DNA from: Erwinia typographi
GTDB taxonomy: Bacteria; Pseudomonadota; Gammaproteobacteria; Enterobacterales; Enterobacteriaceae
Assembly (NCBI RefSeq): GCF_000773975.1
Contig: NZ_JRUQ01000038.1
Span: 1-64,000, forward strand
Direction of reading: 5' to 3'
DNA length: 64,000 nt
Shown: positions 53,922-62,623 of the stretch, piece after piece
How positions within the stretch are numbered: position 1 is the stretch's first letter
How the letters are laid out: each line of letters begins with the position of its first letter
Position numbers and translations under genes: made by a program
The notes under the pieces: model-generated
What the model saw: the letters and a program-made list of their open reading frames with translations, nothing else
What the model was told of the DNA's origin: nothing
Databases searched by the model: none

Positions 53922-54667
53922 GCGATCGGGATTTTGCTTTGGGCGAGCCGGCTCCGGGAATTCAGATACGGGATTTGACGCTGCGTTACGGCCCGCGCAC
54001 GGTTTTCGAAAACCTGAGTTTTACCCTTGCTGGCGGCGAATTCACCGCCCTGCTGGGCGCCAGCGGCGTCGGCAAAACCAGCCTGCTGAAGATCGTCGCC
54101 GGACTCGCCAGGCCGGACTCGGGCAGCGTGACCGGTAGCGATGGGCAGCCCGTCGGGCAACGCATTGCCTGGATGGGGCAAAAGGATCTGCTGTTCCCCT
54201 GGCTGACCGTTGGCGAGAACGTCACCCTCTCCTCGCGGCTGCGTGGCGAGAAGCCAGATCGGGCATGGGCGGGCGACCTGCTGAAACGGGTGGGGTTAGC
54301 GGAGCATGTCCACGCTCGCCCTGCGGCCCTTTCCGGCGGGATGCGTCAGCGCGCGGCCCTTGCCCGCACGCTCTACCAACGCCAGCCAATAGTGCTGATG
54401 GATGAGCCCTTTTCCGCACTGGACACCCTCACCCGTACCCGCATTCAGACTTTAGCGGCAGAGCTGCTGGCCGGCTGCACCGTTTTGCTGATCACTCACG
54501 ATCCGATGGAGGCCTGCCGCCTGAGCCACCGGCTGCTGGTGCTCTCCTCTACCGCCATAGATGACTCACACCAGATTGCCGGGTTACCGCCCAGAGCCCC
54601 CGACGATCGGCTGTTATTGCAGAGTCAGGGTGAGCTGTTACGGCAGCTGGTCAGGGCGGCCGGATGA
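53918..54667 (+). CDS. ThiZ-like ABC importer ATPase
   Basis: A 249-aa ATPase of the nitrate/taurine/HMP family. Walker A is GASGVGKTSLLKIVAGL (near residue 49), the signature LSGGMRQRAALARTL, Walker B IVLMDEPFSALD, and the switch LLITHDPMEACRLSH. The start is GTG within the stop of the preceding short frame. The TPP riboswitch upstream and the NMT1/THI5-like binding protein downstream point to uptake of a pyrimidine precursor of thiamine. Confidence 0.87.
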   Translation: MSDRDFALGEPAPGIQIRDLTLRYGPRTVFENLSFTLAGGEFTALLGASGVGKTSLLKIVAGLARPDSGSVTGSDGQPVGQRIAWMGQKDLLFPWLTVGENVTLSSRLRGEKPDRAWAGDLLKRVGLAEHVHARPAALSGGMRQRAALARTLYQRQPIVLMDEPFSALDTLTRTRIQTLAAELLAGCTVLLITHDPMEACRLSHRLLVLSSTAIDDSHQIAGLPPRAPDDRLLLQSQGELLRQLVRAAG

Positions 54668-55431
54668 AGATTTCAACGGAAAACTCGTTCTCACGCTGCC
54701 GTCGCGCTGTGACAATTTTCGCTGGAGCGATCGCCGTCTGGTGGCTTATCACCCGCAGCGGCATCCCCGCTTTTTTACTGCCTTCTCCTCTGTCGGTGGC
54801 AGAAGCCCTGTGGGATGGCCGCGCTTACCTCGCGACGCATACGCTGGTCACCGCGGCAGAGATCGGCCTTGGGCTGGTTACCGGTGTGCTGCTTGGCGCT
54901 CTGCTGGCCCTGAGCATGATGTTTTCACCCCGCTTGCAGCGCTGGCTGATGCCGGTGGTGCTGACCAGCCAGGCCATTCCCGTCTTTGCTCTGGCCCCGC
55001 TGCTGGTGCTGTGGTTCGGCTTTGGTATTAGCGCCAGGGTCGCGATGGCCGTGCTGATTATTTTTTTCCCGGTGACCTCAACCCTGTTCGATGGCCTGCG
55101 GCGAAGCGGCAACGAGTATCTCGATCTGGCCCGCACGATGGGTGCCTCCCGCTGGTCGCTGCTGCGCCACGTCAGGTTAATGGCAGCCCTTCCATCTTTT
55201 GGCTCAGGGCTGCGCATGGCGGCAGCCGTTGCTCCTATTGGCGCAATTATCGGTGAATGGGTTGGCTCGGGCGAAGGTCTGGGCTACGTGATGCTTAATG
55301 CCAATGCGCGTATGCAGACCGACGTCTGCTTTGCGGCGCTTTTTATTCTGGTCGTGATGACCGTACTGCTCTGGCTAACGGTAGATGCCCTGGTGCGGCG
55401 TCTGATCGACTGGTCGCCGGAACCTCAATAA
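54664..55431 (+). CDS. ThiX-like ABC importer permease
   Basis: A 255-aa inner-membrane permease with about six helices and the EAA-type loop YLDLARTMGASRWSLLRHVRLMAALPSFGSGLRMAAAVAPIGAIIGEW. The start overlaps the ATPase stop by 4 bp (ATGA). It is part of the riboswitch-controlled thiamine-precursor importer. Confidence 0.87.
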   Translation: MKISTENSFSRCRRAVTIFAGAIAVWWLITRSGIPAFLLPSPLSVAEALWDGRAYLATHTLVTAAEIGLGLVTGVLLGALLALSMMFSPRLQRWLMPVVLTSQAIPVFALAPLLVLWFGFGISARVAMAVLIIFFPVTSTLFDGLRRSGNEYLDLARTMGASRWSLLRHVRLMAALPSFGSGLRMAAAVAPIGAIIGEWVGSGEGLGYVMLNANARMQTDVCFAALFILVVMTVLLWLTVDALVRRLIDWSPEPQ

Positions 55432-55456
55432 CACCGCCTTCAATTAAGGGACCAAC

Positions 55457-56392
55457 ATGTTCAAAAAAAGCCTCTGTGGACTGCTGTTTTGCAGTGCAAT
55501 CACCAGCACCGTTCAAGCTTCCGAGCCGCTGACGCTGGTGCTGGACTGGTATATCAATCCCGATCACGCGCCCATCCTGGTCGCGCAGCAGATTGGCGCG
55601 TTTAAAGCGGCGGGGCTGGATGTGAAGATTGTCGCGCCTTCCGATCCGGCGCTTCCGCCCAGACTGGTGGCCGCTAAGCAGGCCGACCTGGCAATTACCT
55701 ATCAGCCGCAGCTACACTTCTTTGCCGACCAGGGCCTGCCGCTGATGCGCGTCGGCACGCTGATCGATTCGCCGCTGAATACGGTGATGACGCTGGATAA
55801 AAACGTCACCTCGCCAGCCGATCTGAAAGGCAAAAAGATCGGCTATTCTGTCAGCGGAATTGAGCAGGCAACGCTGGCAACCATGCTTAATCACCAGAAC
55901 GTCAAGGCGGATCGGGTGAAGCTGGTAAACGTCAATTTCCAGCTAACCAGCGCGCTGATGACGGGCCAGGTGGACGCGGTGATCGGCGGCTTTCGTAATA
56001 TTGAAGCGCTGGAGCTGAAGCAGCGCGGCAAAGACCCGGTGGTGTTTAACGTCGAGGATTATGGCGTTCCTGCCTACGACGAACTGATTATCGTCGCTAA
56101 TCGCGATAAGGTCGGCGACCCCAAAATCAGGAAATTTCTCGCCGCGTTGAAAGAAGGCAGCGCCTGGCTGCGCGCCCATCCGCAGGAGAGCTGGAATAAA
56201 TTCGCCAGCGATCGTCCAGAGCTGAATACCCCGTTAAATAAGGCCGCCTGGCTGAAGACCCTGCCGCTGTTCGCCCGCGATCCGGCCCATCTGGATAAGC
56301 CGCGCTATCAGGCTTACGAACAGTTCATGTTTGATCACCAGCTGATTAACAAGATAACGCCGGTTGAAGCCTACGCGACGGAGCTGAATTAA
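55457..56392 (+). CDS. ThiY-like periplasmic binding protein (NMT1/THI5 family)
   Basis: A 311-aa secreted protein. The signal peptide ends near residue 22 (TSTVQAS). The NMT1/THI5-like pattern is LTLVLDWYINPDHAPILVAQQIGAFKAAGLDVKIVAPSDP, then KQADLAITYQPQLHF and GYSVSGIEQATLATML. ThiY-type proteins bind formylaminopyrimidine or HMP. AAGGGACCAAC precedes the ATG. It is the last gene of the riboswitch operon. Confidence 0.88.
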   Translation: MFKKSLCGLLFCSAITSTVQASEPLTLVLDWYINPDHAPILVAQQIGAFKAAGLDVKIVAPSDPALPPRLVAAKQADLAITYQPQLHFFADQGLPLMRVGTLIDSPLNTVMTLDKNVTSPADLKGKKIGYSVSGIEQATLATMLNHQNVKADRVKLVNVNFQLTSALMTGQVDAVIGGFRNIEALELKQRGKDPVVFNVEDYGVPAYDELIIVANRDKVGDPKIRKFLAALKEGSAWLRAHPQESWNKFASDRPELNTPLNKAAWLKTLPLFARDPAHLDKPRYQAYEQFMFDHQLINKITPVEAYATELN

Positions 56393-56572
56393 AACAGATC
56401 GGCCCAGCGCAGGGCGGTGCCCCAGGCCATTTTAAGGTGCTGATTAGACTACCGTAGATGGCATTATCCTGAAAAGCGGCCCCGCTCTGCTGACTTGCCA
56501 GCAACTTATGCCATACTGGATCCCTCTGTACAGGTCCATCGCAGCCTGTTCCTCCGATAACGAGTGATGTCC

Positions 56573-57334
56573 ATGAGCAACTTCCTCAGTCCTGCCGCTG
56601 CTTACCTTAATCGCCGCAACGAATTGCTGGCGGAGCGCGCTGTGGTGCAATCTCCGGTGGTTATTCAAACGATTAATAAGGCGCTGTTAGCCAGCGAGAT
56701 CGCCATGGCGACCTTTCATGATTTGGAGTCGCTCAACACGCTACAGCAGCGCAAGGCGCGGCTGATTGACTGGCACGAAACGCAAAGCCAGCAGGAGCTG
56801 CAAAACTTTGAGCTGCTCAGTAACCGACTTTCACTGCCTGAGGAAGCGGATGAGCAGGCGTATCTGGGCTATCAGCACGATTTCACCCGGCTGGCCGACT
56901 CATTTCCCTGGCAGAAAGCCAGCCTGCAAATGGTGCAGAACGACCTGTTCTCCACCACGTTTAATCTGTGGCTGGAGACGCTGGAAGAGCTGTTTTCCGC
57001 GCAAAACAGAAAGCCGCTGTTTATTCGCATTGAAAAGATTCTCGCCTTTTCCATCAGTAAAATTCCGGTGCTGGGCGAGGCGGTAGATGCTTACCGGCAG
57101 CTGGCCCCGGTGATGACCGCCAGCCATGAGAAGGCCAGAAGCAGCGATGACTATTTCAGGACGCTGGAAAGCTATACCGAAGCCGCCAACCTGTGCTGCC
57201 GGGGTATTTTGATTTTCTGCTTCACCACCGAAGCCGTCCTGCGCGGGCGAAAACTGCCCACGGAAGCGATACTCGCTGATAAAATTAAAGGCCATTACGA
57301 CAGCGTGATTGACGGCACTCACCCCTATTTTTAA
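56573..57334 (+). CDS. Hypothetical helical cytoplasmic protein
   Basis: A 253-aa protein of unrecognised family. It is largely helical (FHDLESLNTLQQRKARLIDWHETQSQQELQNFELL), with one modest hydrophobic stretch, ANLCCRGILIFCFTTEAVL, near residues 208-226 that is too broken for a confident membrane helix. No signal peptide or catalytic motif is seen. Three start codons are close together (GTG 56564, ATG 56567, ATG 56573); the last has the best GAG spacing. It stands alone between the thiamine importer and a TetR gene. Confidence 0.7.
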   Translation: MSNFLSPAAAYLNRRNELLAERAVVQSPVVIQTINKALLASEIAMATFHDLESLNTLQQRKARLIDWHETQSQQELQNFELLSNRLSLPEEADEQAYLGYQHDFTRLADSFPWQKASLQMVQNDLFSTTFNLWLETLEELFSAQNRKPLFIRIEKILAFSISKIPVLGEAVDAYRQLAPVMTASHEKARSSDDYFRTLESYTEAANLCCRGILIFCFTTEAVLRGRKLPTEAILADKIKGHYDSVIDGTHPYF

Positions 57335-57482
57335 CGACGCTGGCGTCCGTCGGGCCTGCTTCTTAAAACGTCCCCCGCGCTGACAGGTCCCCCCTGCTCA
57401 CGAAGCCTTAAGTTTTCTGTGGTAATATTAAGGATATAAGCCCTGAAGGGGTCCCTGTAGATGACGGACTGACTGAGTTGCT

Positions 57483-58118
57483 ATGCCTGCTACCGCCAAA
57501 AGAAAAAACGACCCCGAAGGGTTAAAAAAACGCATTCTTGCCGGTGCGCTTGCCACCTTTGCCGAATTCGGCTTACAGGGTGCCCGCATGGAGCAGATTG
57601 CCGAACATGCACAGACCACTAAGCGGATGGTGGTTTACCATTTCAGCAGCAAAGAAAACCTCTACATGGCCGTGCTTGAACAGGTTTATCAGGCGATCCG
57701 CCAGCATGAAACTGGCCTTAACCTGGCCGAGATGCCGCCGACAATCGCCATGGCGCGATTAGCCGAGGCCAGCTTTGACTACCATATTTCCCACCCGGAC
57801 TTTATGCGGCTGGTATGCAGTGAAAACCTGATGCGCGGGCGCTATATCAGCCAGTCCAGCAGGATCAAAGAGCTGAACCAGAGTGCGCTGGTGGTGCTGG
57901 ATGATATTTTGCTGCGAGGCAAAGCGGCAGGCGTGTTTGACAGCAAGGTCGAAACGGTCGACGTGCACCGTCTGATCAGCAGTATCTGTACCCACAACGT
58001 CGCCAACCGCTACACCTTCCACACGCTGTTTGGCGGAGGTGAAAGCGAGCAGCAAAGCATCGCCCGCAATCGTCAGTTGGTGGTTGAGGCTACGCTGCGC
58101 TATCTGCGCCCTGCCTGA
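57483..58118 (+). CDS. TetR-family regulator
   Basis: A 211-aa TetR-type repressor. The helix-turn-helix is ARMEQIAEHAQTTKRMVVYHFSSKENLYMAVL (residues 36-67). The ligand domain, with HPDFMRLVCSENLMRGRYI, resembles the NicS/RutR-like branch often linked to nitrogen-heterocycle catabolism. No obvious target lies next to it, so it may act elsewhere. No near-perfect palindrome was found just upstream. Confidence 0.87.
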   Translation: MPATAKRKNDPEGLKKRILAGALATFAEFGLQGARMEQIAEHAQTTKRMVVYHFSSKENLYMAVLEQVYQAIRQHETGLNLAEMPPTIAMARLAEASFDYHISHPDFMRLVCSENLMRGRYISQSSRIKELNQSALVVLDDILLRGKAAGVFDSKVETVDVHRLISSICTHNVANRYTFHTLFGGGESEQQSIARNRQLVVEATLRYLRPA

Positions 58119-58194
58119 GCAGCAATCTGTACAGAATTGCAATATCACGTACAATTTTTCCCGCCATATCCCGCCGCAAAACGTCTTTTTTAAT

Positions 58195-58464
58195 TTACGA
58201 TGACGTTAAAAAGTAGCTGTCTGGATTAATTATCGGCTGATTTTCTGCCGGGGCTCTGTTAAACATTCCCTGGTTTCCCGTTCCCGACGCGGATAACCCT
58301 TCCGCAATACAGGTCCCCGGTTGAGTCGGTATTTCATCATCTTTTCGCTCATTTAGACGAGACATTAAATCCTGTAGCTCCACCAGTTCCTGGGGCATGT
58401 TACCCCACCAAGCCCACTGACCGAGTTTGAACGAGAACTGATTCCTGAACCAACGATTGTTGGC
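58195..58464 (-). pseudogene. Remnant of a T6SS Tli4-type immunity protein
   Basis: A minus-strand frame, open from a stop at 58465, reads WFRNQFSFKLGQWAWWGN, then LQDLMSRLNERKDDEIPTQ and PGTCIAEG. That is the pattern F-x-L-x-x-G-x-W ... L-x-x-R-x-x-x-EIP-x-x-PG-x-C-x-x-G found in Tli4-family immunity proteins. The C-terminal part then degenerates and ends early, and no N-terminal signal or start is present. The assignment is from pattern memory. No T6SS effector is beside it. Confidence 0.45.
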
Positions 58465-58929
58465 CTAATATCAGCAAGAGTCCGTGGGCGGAAAGGCAGG
58501 CGGCCATGAGATTGCAATTGGCAATGGCATCAACGAGACGATCAGAGACAAAAGTCAGTACTTTATGTCAGGAGTTGAAGATAACCCGGCAATTACTGTA
58601 GAGACATATATCCCCTGATGGTCAACTGCAAGCTGCCGGAATAAAGATGTTCCGCCGGGTACAATTCCGGCTGCCAGAAAAATCTGGAATTCCAGCGTAG
58701 CCCCCCTTTATAGTGCCGCAGTCTTATCCTTTTGCGATCAGTGGTAGTCAGACAGAGAAAATTGAAATCGGGTTGACTACCTGGAAGATATTTATAGTTA
58801 AGTGTCGTACGGTTGTGATTCTGATAGGTGGTCAGCTAGCTATTTATGATGTAGCCTTAACTGAATGGAAGGAGAACAGATCCTTTCCATTTTTCTAATA
58901 AATGGATAATTAAACTTTAAGGAAATTAT
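58465..58929. other. Decayed accessory sequence before the colicin gene
   Basis: No intact gene is seen. A plus-strand frame ending at 58618 reads GGHEIAIGNGINETIRDKSQ then YFMSGVEDNPAITVETYIP and looks like the C-terminal end of a lost gene. A 61-codon frame at 58713-58898 has no recognisable content. The region changes from GC-rich to AT-rich toward the colicin gene, with no SOS (CTG-N10-CAG) box found. Confidence 0.4.
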
Positions 58930-60194
58930 ATGTCTTCTATAGCTTACTACCGAGATGGGGTACCTACGACTCACTAAATCACCCCGTTATAATTATTGGC
59001 CCAAAAACAGGAACTCCTTCAAAAGGTGGTTTTCCTCCAGGATTTCTACCGCCAGGAGGCGGATCTTTCGATCCTGTAGATGATCGAATGAAACATAAAT
59101 GGGGTGGAAATGATTTTGTTGACGATACCCCTACTAAAGCTGAGCTCAAACGTGCAAACGCTGTTTTAGCCGAACGCAAAAAAGCTACTTTAGAAGCGAA
59201 AGCTGCAACCCAAACTTTGTTAGCCAAAAATAAAAAGGTTGAGCATGAAAATCATGTTATTTTAACTAATTTCACTACCAATTTAGCTAATGCAGAAAAA
59301 AGACTTGCGAACTCCAAGAGTATTCTTGATAAATATTCATCTCAAATCAAAATCAGTGAAACAGAATTAGCACTGAAGCAAGCTGAGTTAAATTTCAACC
59401 TTTCTATCGCTCAACGTCTTGGTACTGAGTCCTACTATTACAGCGTTATTGCTTTTGATAGTTACCAACAAGGTGGTTTAAGCGCAGCAGAAGTTAGAAA
59501 TAGGCAAAAAATTTCTCTGGATAAAAATACTGAATCGAAAAATTATTTTTATAAAGTAAATAATCTGCAAGCACAACTTGCCACAATTAAACAGAAAATC
59601 GCACAGAAAAACATTGATAACTCTGTTCGCTTTGCCGCAGAACTAATTGCAGATACTGGAGAAAAAATCACAAAATTATACGGTGATACATTAGGAAATC
59701 AGGCAAAAGAGCTGGCAAATAATATTAAAGGGAAAATAATTCGCAGTAAAAAAGATGCTTTATCTACCTTTAATAAAATAAAAACCAATCCAAAACTAAC
59801 GATCAATGCTAAAGATAAAGAGGCTATATCTCAAGCTTTAAAATCACAAAATATAAAATCCATTTCTGAAAACCTAAACATGATGAGCAAAAGCTTTGGT
59901 CTTTTAGGAAAAGGATTCACCGCTGAGAATCTTATCGATAAGGCTAAGGTCGGTTTTCAATCCGGAAACTGGGAACCTTTACTTGTTGAAGTTGAAGCTA
60001 TCGCATTGAGTGGGGTTGTGGCAACATACTCATATAGCTTTGTCACCTCTGTTTTAACGGGGATAGGCATTGTAGCTCTAACGACTCCAGTAGCATTAAT
60101 TATAGTCATTGTATTGACAGCATTCATGTCCTCTTATGTTGATGCGGATGCAGCTCGTAAATTCAATAACATAATTTTACCTTCAGTATACTAA
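58930..60194 (+). pseudogene. Colicin-E1-like pore-forming bacteriocin, frameshifted near its start
   Basis: The ATG at 58930 has a good ribosome site (AAGGAAATTAT) and encodes MSSIAYYRDGVP, which matches the colicin E1 start (AYYKDGVPYDD). After codon 12 a one-base loss throws the frame into TAA. The -1 frame restores YDSLNHPVIIIGPKTGTP and runs to 60194, giving about 421 residues. Next come a Gly/Pro linker, long helical coils (about residues 70-210) and a C-terminal pore domain with the membrane hairpin AIALSGVVATYSYSFVTSVL / GIVALTTPVALIIVIVL and the ending SSYVDADAARKFNN. An internal ATG at 59088 gives a 368-aa frame lacking the translocation signal. The DNA is clearly AT-rich, suggesting transfer. 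Confidence 0.8.
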
Positions 60195-60208
60195 GCTATA
60201 ATTTTATA

Positions 60209-60234
60209 AATGGAGGACAGCAATGGCCTCCATT
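60209..60234. terminator. Hairpin between convergent colicin and immunity genes
   Basis: AATGGAGG and CCTCCATT pair around a 10-nt loop. Confidence 0.45.
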
Positions 60235-60239
60235 AAATT

Positions 60240-60755
60240 TTAGCTTAAATTATTTTTTATAATAGAATTTAAAAAAATAAAAAATATCAGCAACGAAAAA
60301 TACATCGCTGGGAATACTATAATAGTATAAAACAGACTCAATCCTAAGATGCCGTTTGTCAACCCTCGTATTAATCCATTTGCCTCAGTCAGCTCTAAAT
60401 GACAAAAATAAAATAGATAATAAATTACAAAAACAAACAGAGCATACTGAAAAAAAGTAGCATATAACTTAAAATTAGTTTCGAACTTGTGCTTTAAATC
60501 CAAAGCTCTGTATAAAGTTAAAAATGCTATAAATGAGAGTAGTGGTGCGACAATCCCTACATAAGAGTTAAGCCTGTAACTTACTAATGGGAAATTCCCC
60601 GAAGTTATTCCACCATTGTTATTGATTATTTTTCCAAATAATATGACAGGAAAGTCAACACCACAAACAATCAGGAACATTGGCAATATACCAATTAAAA
60701 GAAAACCGATTGTAACCTTAGAAAAATTGCGTGCTATTGTAGATTTTTTATCCAT
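60240..60755 (-). CDS. Colicin A/B-type immunity protein
   Basis: A 171-aa inner-membrane protein with four hydrophobic helices (near VTIGFLLIGILPMFLIVCGV, YVGIVAPLLSFIAFLTLY, FFQYALFVFVIYYLFYFC and LSLFYTIIVFPAMYFSLLIFFIFL). Size, topology and opposite orientation to the colicin gene are those of immunity proteins for pore-forming colicins. It protects the cell from its own pore domain. The ATG at 60755 follows TTAGGGGTTTTT; a longer 22-codon start lacks a site. It is intact although the colicin frame is broken. It is AT-rich like the colicin gene. Confidence 0.82.
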   Translation of the reverse strand: MDKKSTIARNFSKVTIGFLLIGILPMFLIVCGVDFPVILFGKIINNNGGITSGNFPLVSYRLNSYVGIVAPLLSFIAFLTLYRALDLKHKFETNFKLYATFFQYALFVFVIYYLFYFCHLELTEANGLIRGLTNGILGLSLFYTIIVFPAMYFSLLIFFIFLNSIIKNNLS

Positions 60756-60821
60756 AAAAACCCCTAATGGCGTTGTATAAAGTACCTTAATTAAGGCAAG
60801 AGTACACCGATAATATAGCAT

Positions 60822-61225
60822 CCCCCTGTAACTTACTGTAGCCCTACTCTTTCGCTCTCACCGTCGACGGTCCTTCTTTTCGAGCCAATAACGCCGCCAG
60901 TTGTTAGTTATGCGATTTCAATGATTTAAATTCACCTGTCATAGCCGCTTTTGTTTCGGCACCTCAGTTGCTTCTTTCAGCGCCTTATCCAATGCTGTTT
61001 GTCAGGATTTCAGTTTTGTTTTAGTATGTTACGACTGCACTGGACTCAGGTCAAAAGCATCATTGTCTTCCCGGCGTTAGCGCACATTTCCCGTTCTATT
61101 ACCCCCTCAAAACCGTTCTGAGGCATTTCTACTATGCTTACCGGTACTACAGGACGCCACGAAAGTGCATTTCTGTGCTTTTTCCCCATATTAATTTGTT
61201 ATTGTCCTTTTGGAAGGAGTCGTCG
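60822..61225. other. Decayed sequence between the immunity gene and the oxidase gene
   Basis: A 404-bp gap without an intact gene. On the minus strand around 60860-61000 a broken frame reads AMTGEFKSLKSHN, then a stop, then QLAALLARKEGPSTVRAKE and a stop, like the end of a coiled-coil phage-type protein. This is a low-confidence remnant. Confidence 0.3.
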
Positions 61226-62605
61226 ATGACCAGTGAAAATGGCGGATACCCTCGTCGCAATCCTCAGCCCGTTGCCGATGGCAAAGTGTGGAACTGGGCG
61301 CAAAACGCCACGCTGGGCGATAAAAGCGCGGTCAGCACGCCGGAAACCGAAGCCGAACTACAGGCGCTGATCGCCGCCAGCGGTGGAAAAATCCGCGTGA
61401 TGGGCAGCAGGATGTCGCCAGGGCGGATGCTGCAACTGGCCGACAGGGGCGATACCCTGCTGGATCTGAGCCGCCTGCGCGGGCTGCTGGCGGTGACCGA
61501 AGAGAGCGCAACCTTTGCTGGCGGTACGCCGCTGCACGAAGTGTATGAAATCCTCTCCGGGATGGGCAGAATGCTGCCCGCTTCGCCGGGGGTGATAGCC
61601 GCACAATCGCTGGCTGGCGCGCTGGCGACCGGCACCCACGGCCAGGGCCTACAGCAAAGTTCGATTGCCGATGAGGCGCTCAGCATCCGTATGGTGCTGG
61701 CGGACGGCAGCGTGGCGGAATATGACCGCCAACATCGCTGGTTCGGCGCCGTACAGCTCGGCTTAGGTTCACTAGGGGTTGTCACGCAGGTGACCCTGCG
61801 CACTCAGCCCTCGCTGGTTTATACCTGCTATAAAAATGCCGTCGCCGCCGATACGCTGGAGCAGGATCTTATCGACTGGAACCGGAACTACGCGCTGAGC
61901 AAAGCCTGGTGGTTCCCCAATGAAAATCAGGTTCACGTCTGGGCAGCCCGGGAAGCGACTGCGGATGAGGCTGCACGTTATCACGACAATAACGACGATC
62001 TGCTCAGGCAGGAAGAGACCAGCGATGCGATGAATGAGACCATCGATCAGACGCTTGAGCATATGCGAAGCGACACTAAAATTGTCGATGAAAACGGCAA
62101 GCCGTTCCGCACCGTCACGCGCTTCAAGGATTTCTCAGACGTCACCGGCGATGTCTATCAGGTCTTCTGCCGGGGCATCGCCACGCCACAAATCAATGTG
62201 GAAATTGCGATTCCGCTAGCCATAACTGGCGAGACGATCGGTAAGATTAAAGCGTGGCACAGCGCGACCCAACCTCATATGCACTACCCGATTATTCTGC
62301 GCTGCACCGGCCCTTCCTCTTGCTGGCTCAGCCCGGCGTATCAGCAGGAAACCTGCTTCTTTGGCTTCGTGGTCTATTACGCCGAAGACGGATCGCTTTC
62401 AGAAGAGGGCGTGAGCTTTCTGCGGGCGGTCGAAGAAGTGCTGGCGGAGGTTGGCGGCAGGCCGCACTGGGGAAAATATTTTGAGGCGCCGCTCTATAAC
62501 TGGTCCGCGCTCTACCCGCACTGGGCTGACTTCGTTGAGGTTCGCCAGGCGTTGGACCCGCAGCACAAATTTGACAATGCGTTTACCTCAGCGCTATTTG
62601 ACTGA
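61226..62605 (+). CDS. D-arabinono-1,4-lactone-oxidase-type flavoprotein
   Basis: A 459-aa FAD-linked oxidase of the aldono-lactone oxidase family (VAO fold). The FAD_binding_4 domain shows KIRVMGSRMSPG, GTPLHEVYEILSGMGRMLPASPGV and SLAGALATGTHGQGLQQSSIADEALSIRMVLADG. The C-terminal ALO domain ends with RPHWGKYF, the family HWGK motif, and ALDPQHKFDNAF. ATG 61226 follows GGAAGGAGTCGTCG; an upstream 17-codon extension lacks a site. It is followed after 18 bp by a glycosyltransferase-8 gene. Substrate could be an aldonolactone or alditol. Confidence 0.87.
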   Translation: MTSENGGYPRRNPQPVADGKVWNWAQNATLGDKSAVSTPETEAELQALIAASGGKIRVMGSRMSPGRMLQLADRGDTLLDLSRLRGLLAVTEESATFAGGTPLHEVYEILSGMGRMLPASPGVIAAQSLAGALATGTHGQGLQQSSIADEALSIRMVLADGSVAEYDRQHRWFGAVQLGLGSLGVVTQVTLRTQPSLVYTCYKNAVAADTLEQDLIDWNRNYALSKAWWFPNENQVHVWAAREATADEAARYHDNNDDLLRQEETSDAMNETIDQTLEHMRSDTKIVDENGKPFRTVTRFKDFSDVTGDVYQVFCRGIATPQINVEIAIPLAITGETIGKIKAWHSATQPHMHYPIILRCTGPSSCWLSPAYQQETCFFGFVVYYAEDGSLSEEGVSFLRAVEEVLAEVGGRPHWGKYFEAPLYNWSALYPHWADFVEVRQALDPQHKFDNAFTSALFD

Positions 62606-62623
62606 TTATCAAGGAGAAGGCCA

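Noticed and set aside
58713..58898. 61-codon frame before the colicin gene
   Set aside because: No ribosome site or recognisable content; looks like chance in AT-rich DNA.
58700..58930. SOS/LexA operator expected for a colicin gene
   Set aside because: No CTG-N10-CAG match was found, so SOS control is not claimed.
58955..58975. Programmed -1 frameshifting as the explanation for the colicin break
   Set aside because: No X-XXY-YYZ slippery heptamer and no clear downstream stem were seen. A one-base deletion explains it more simply.
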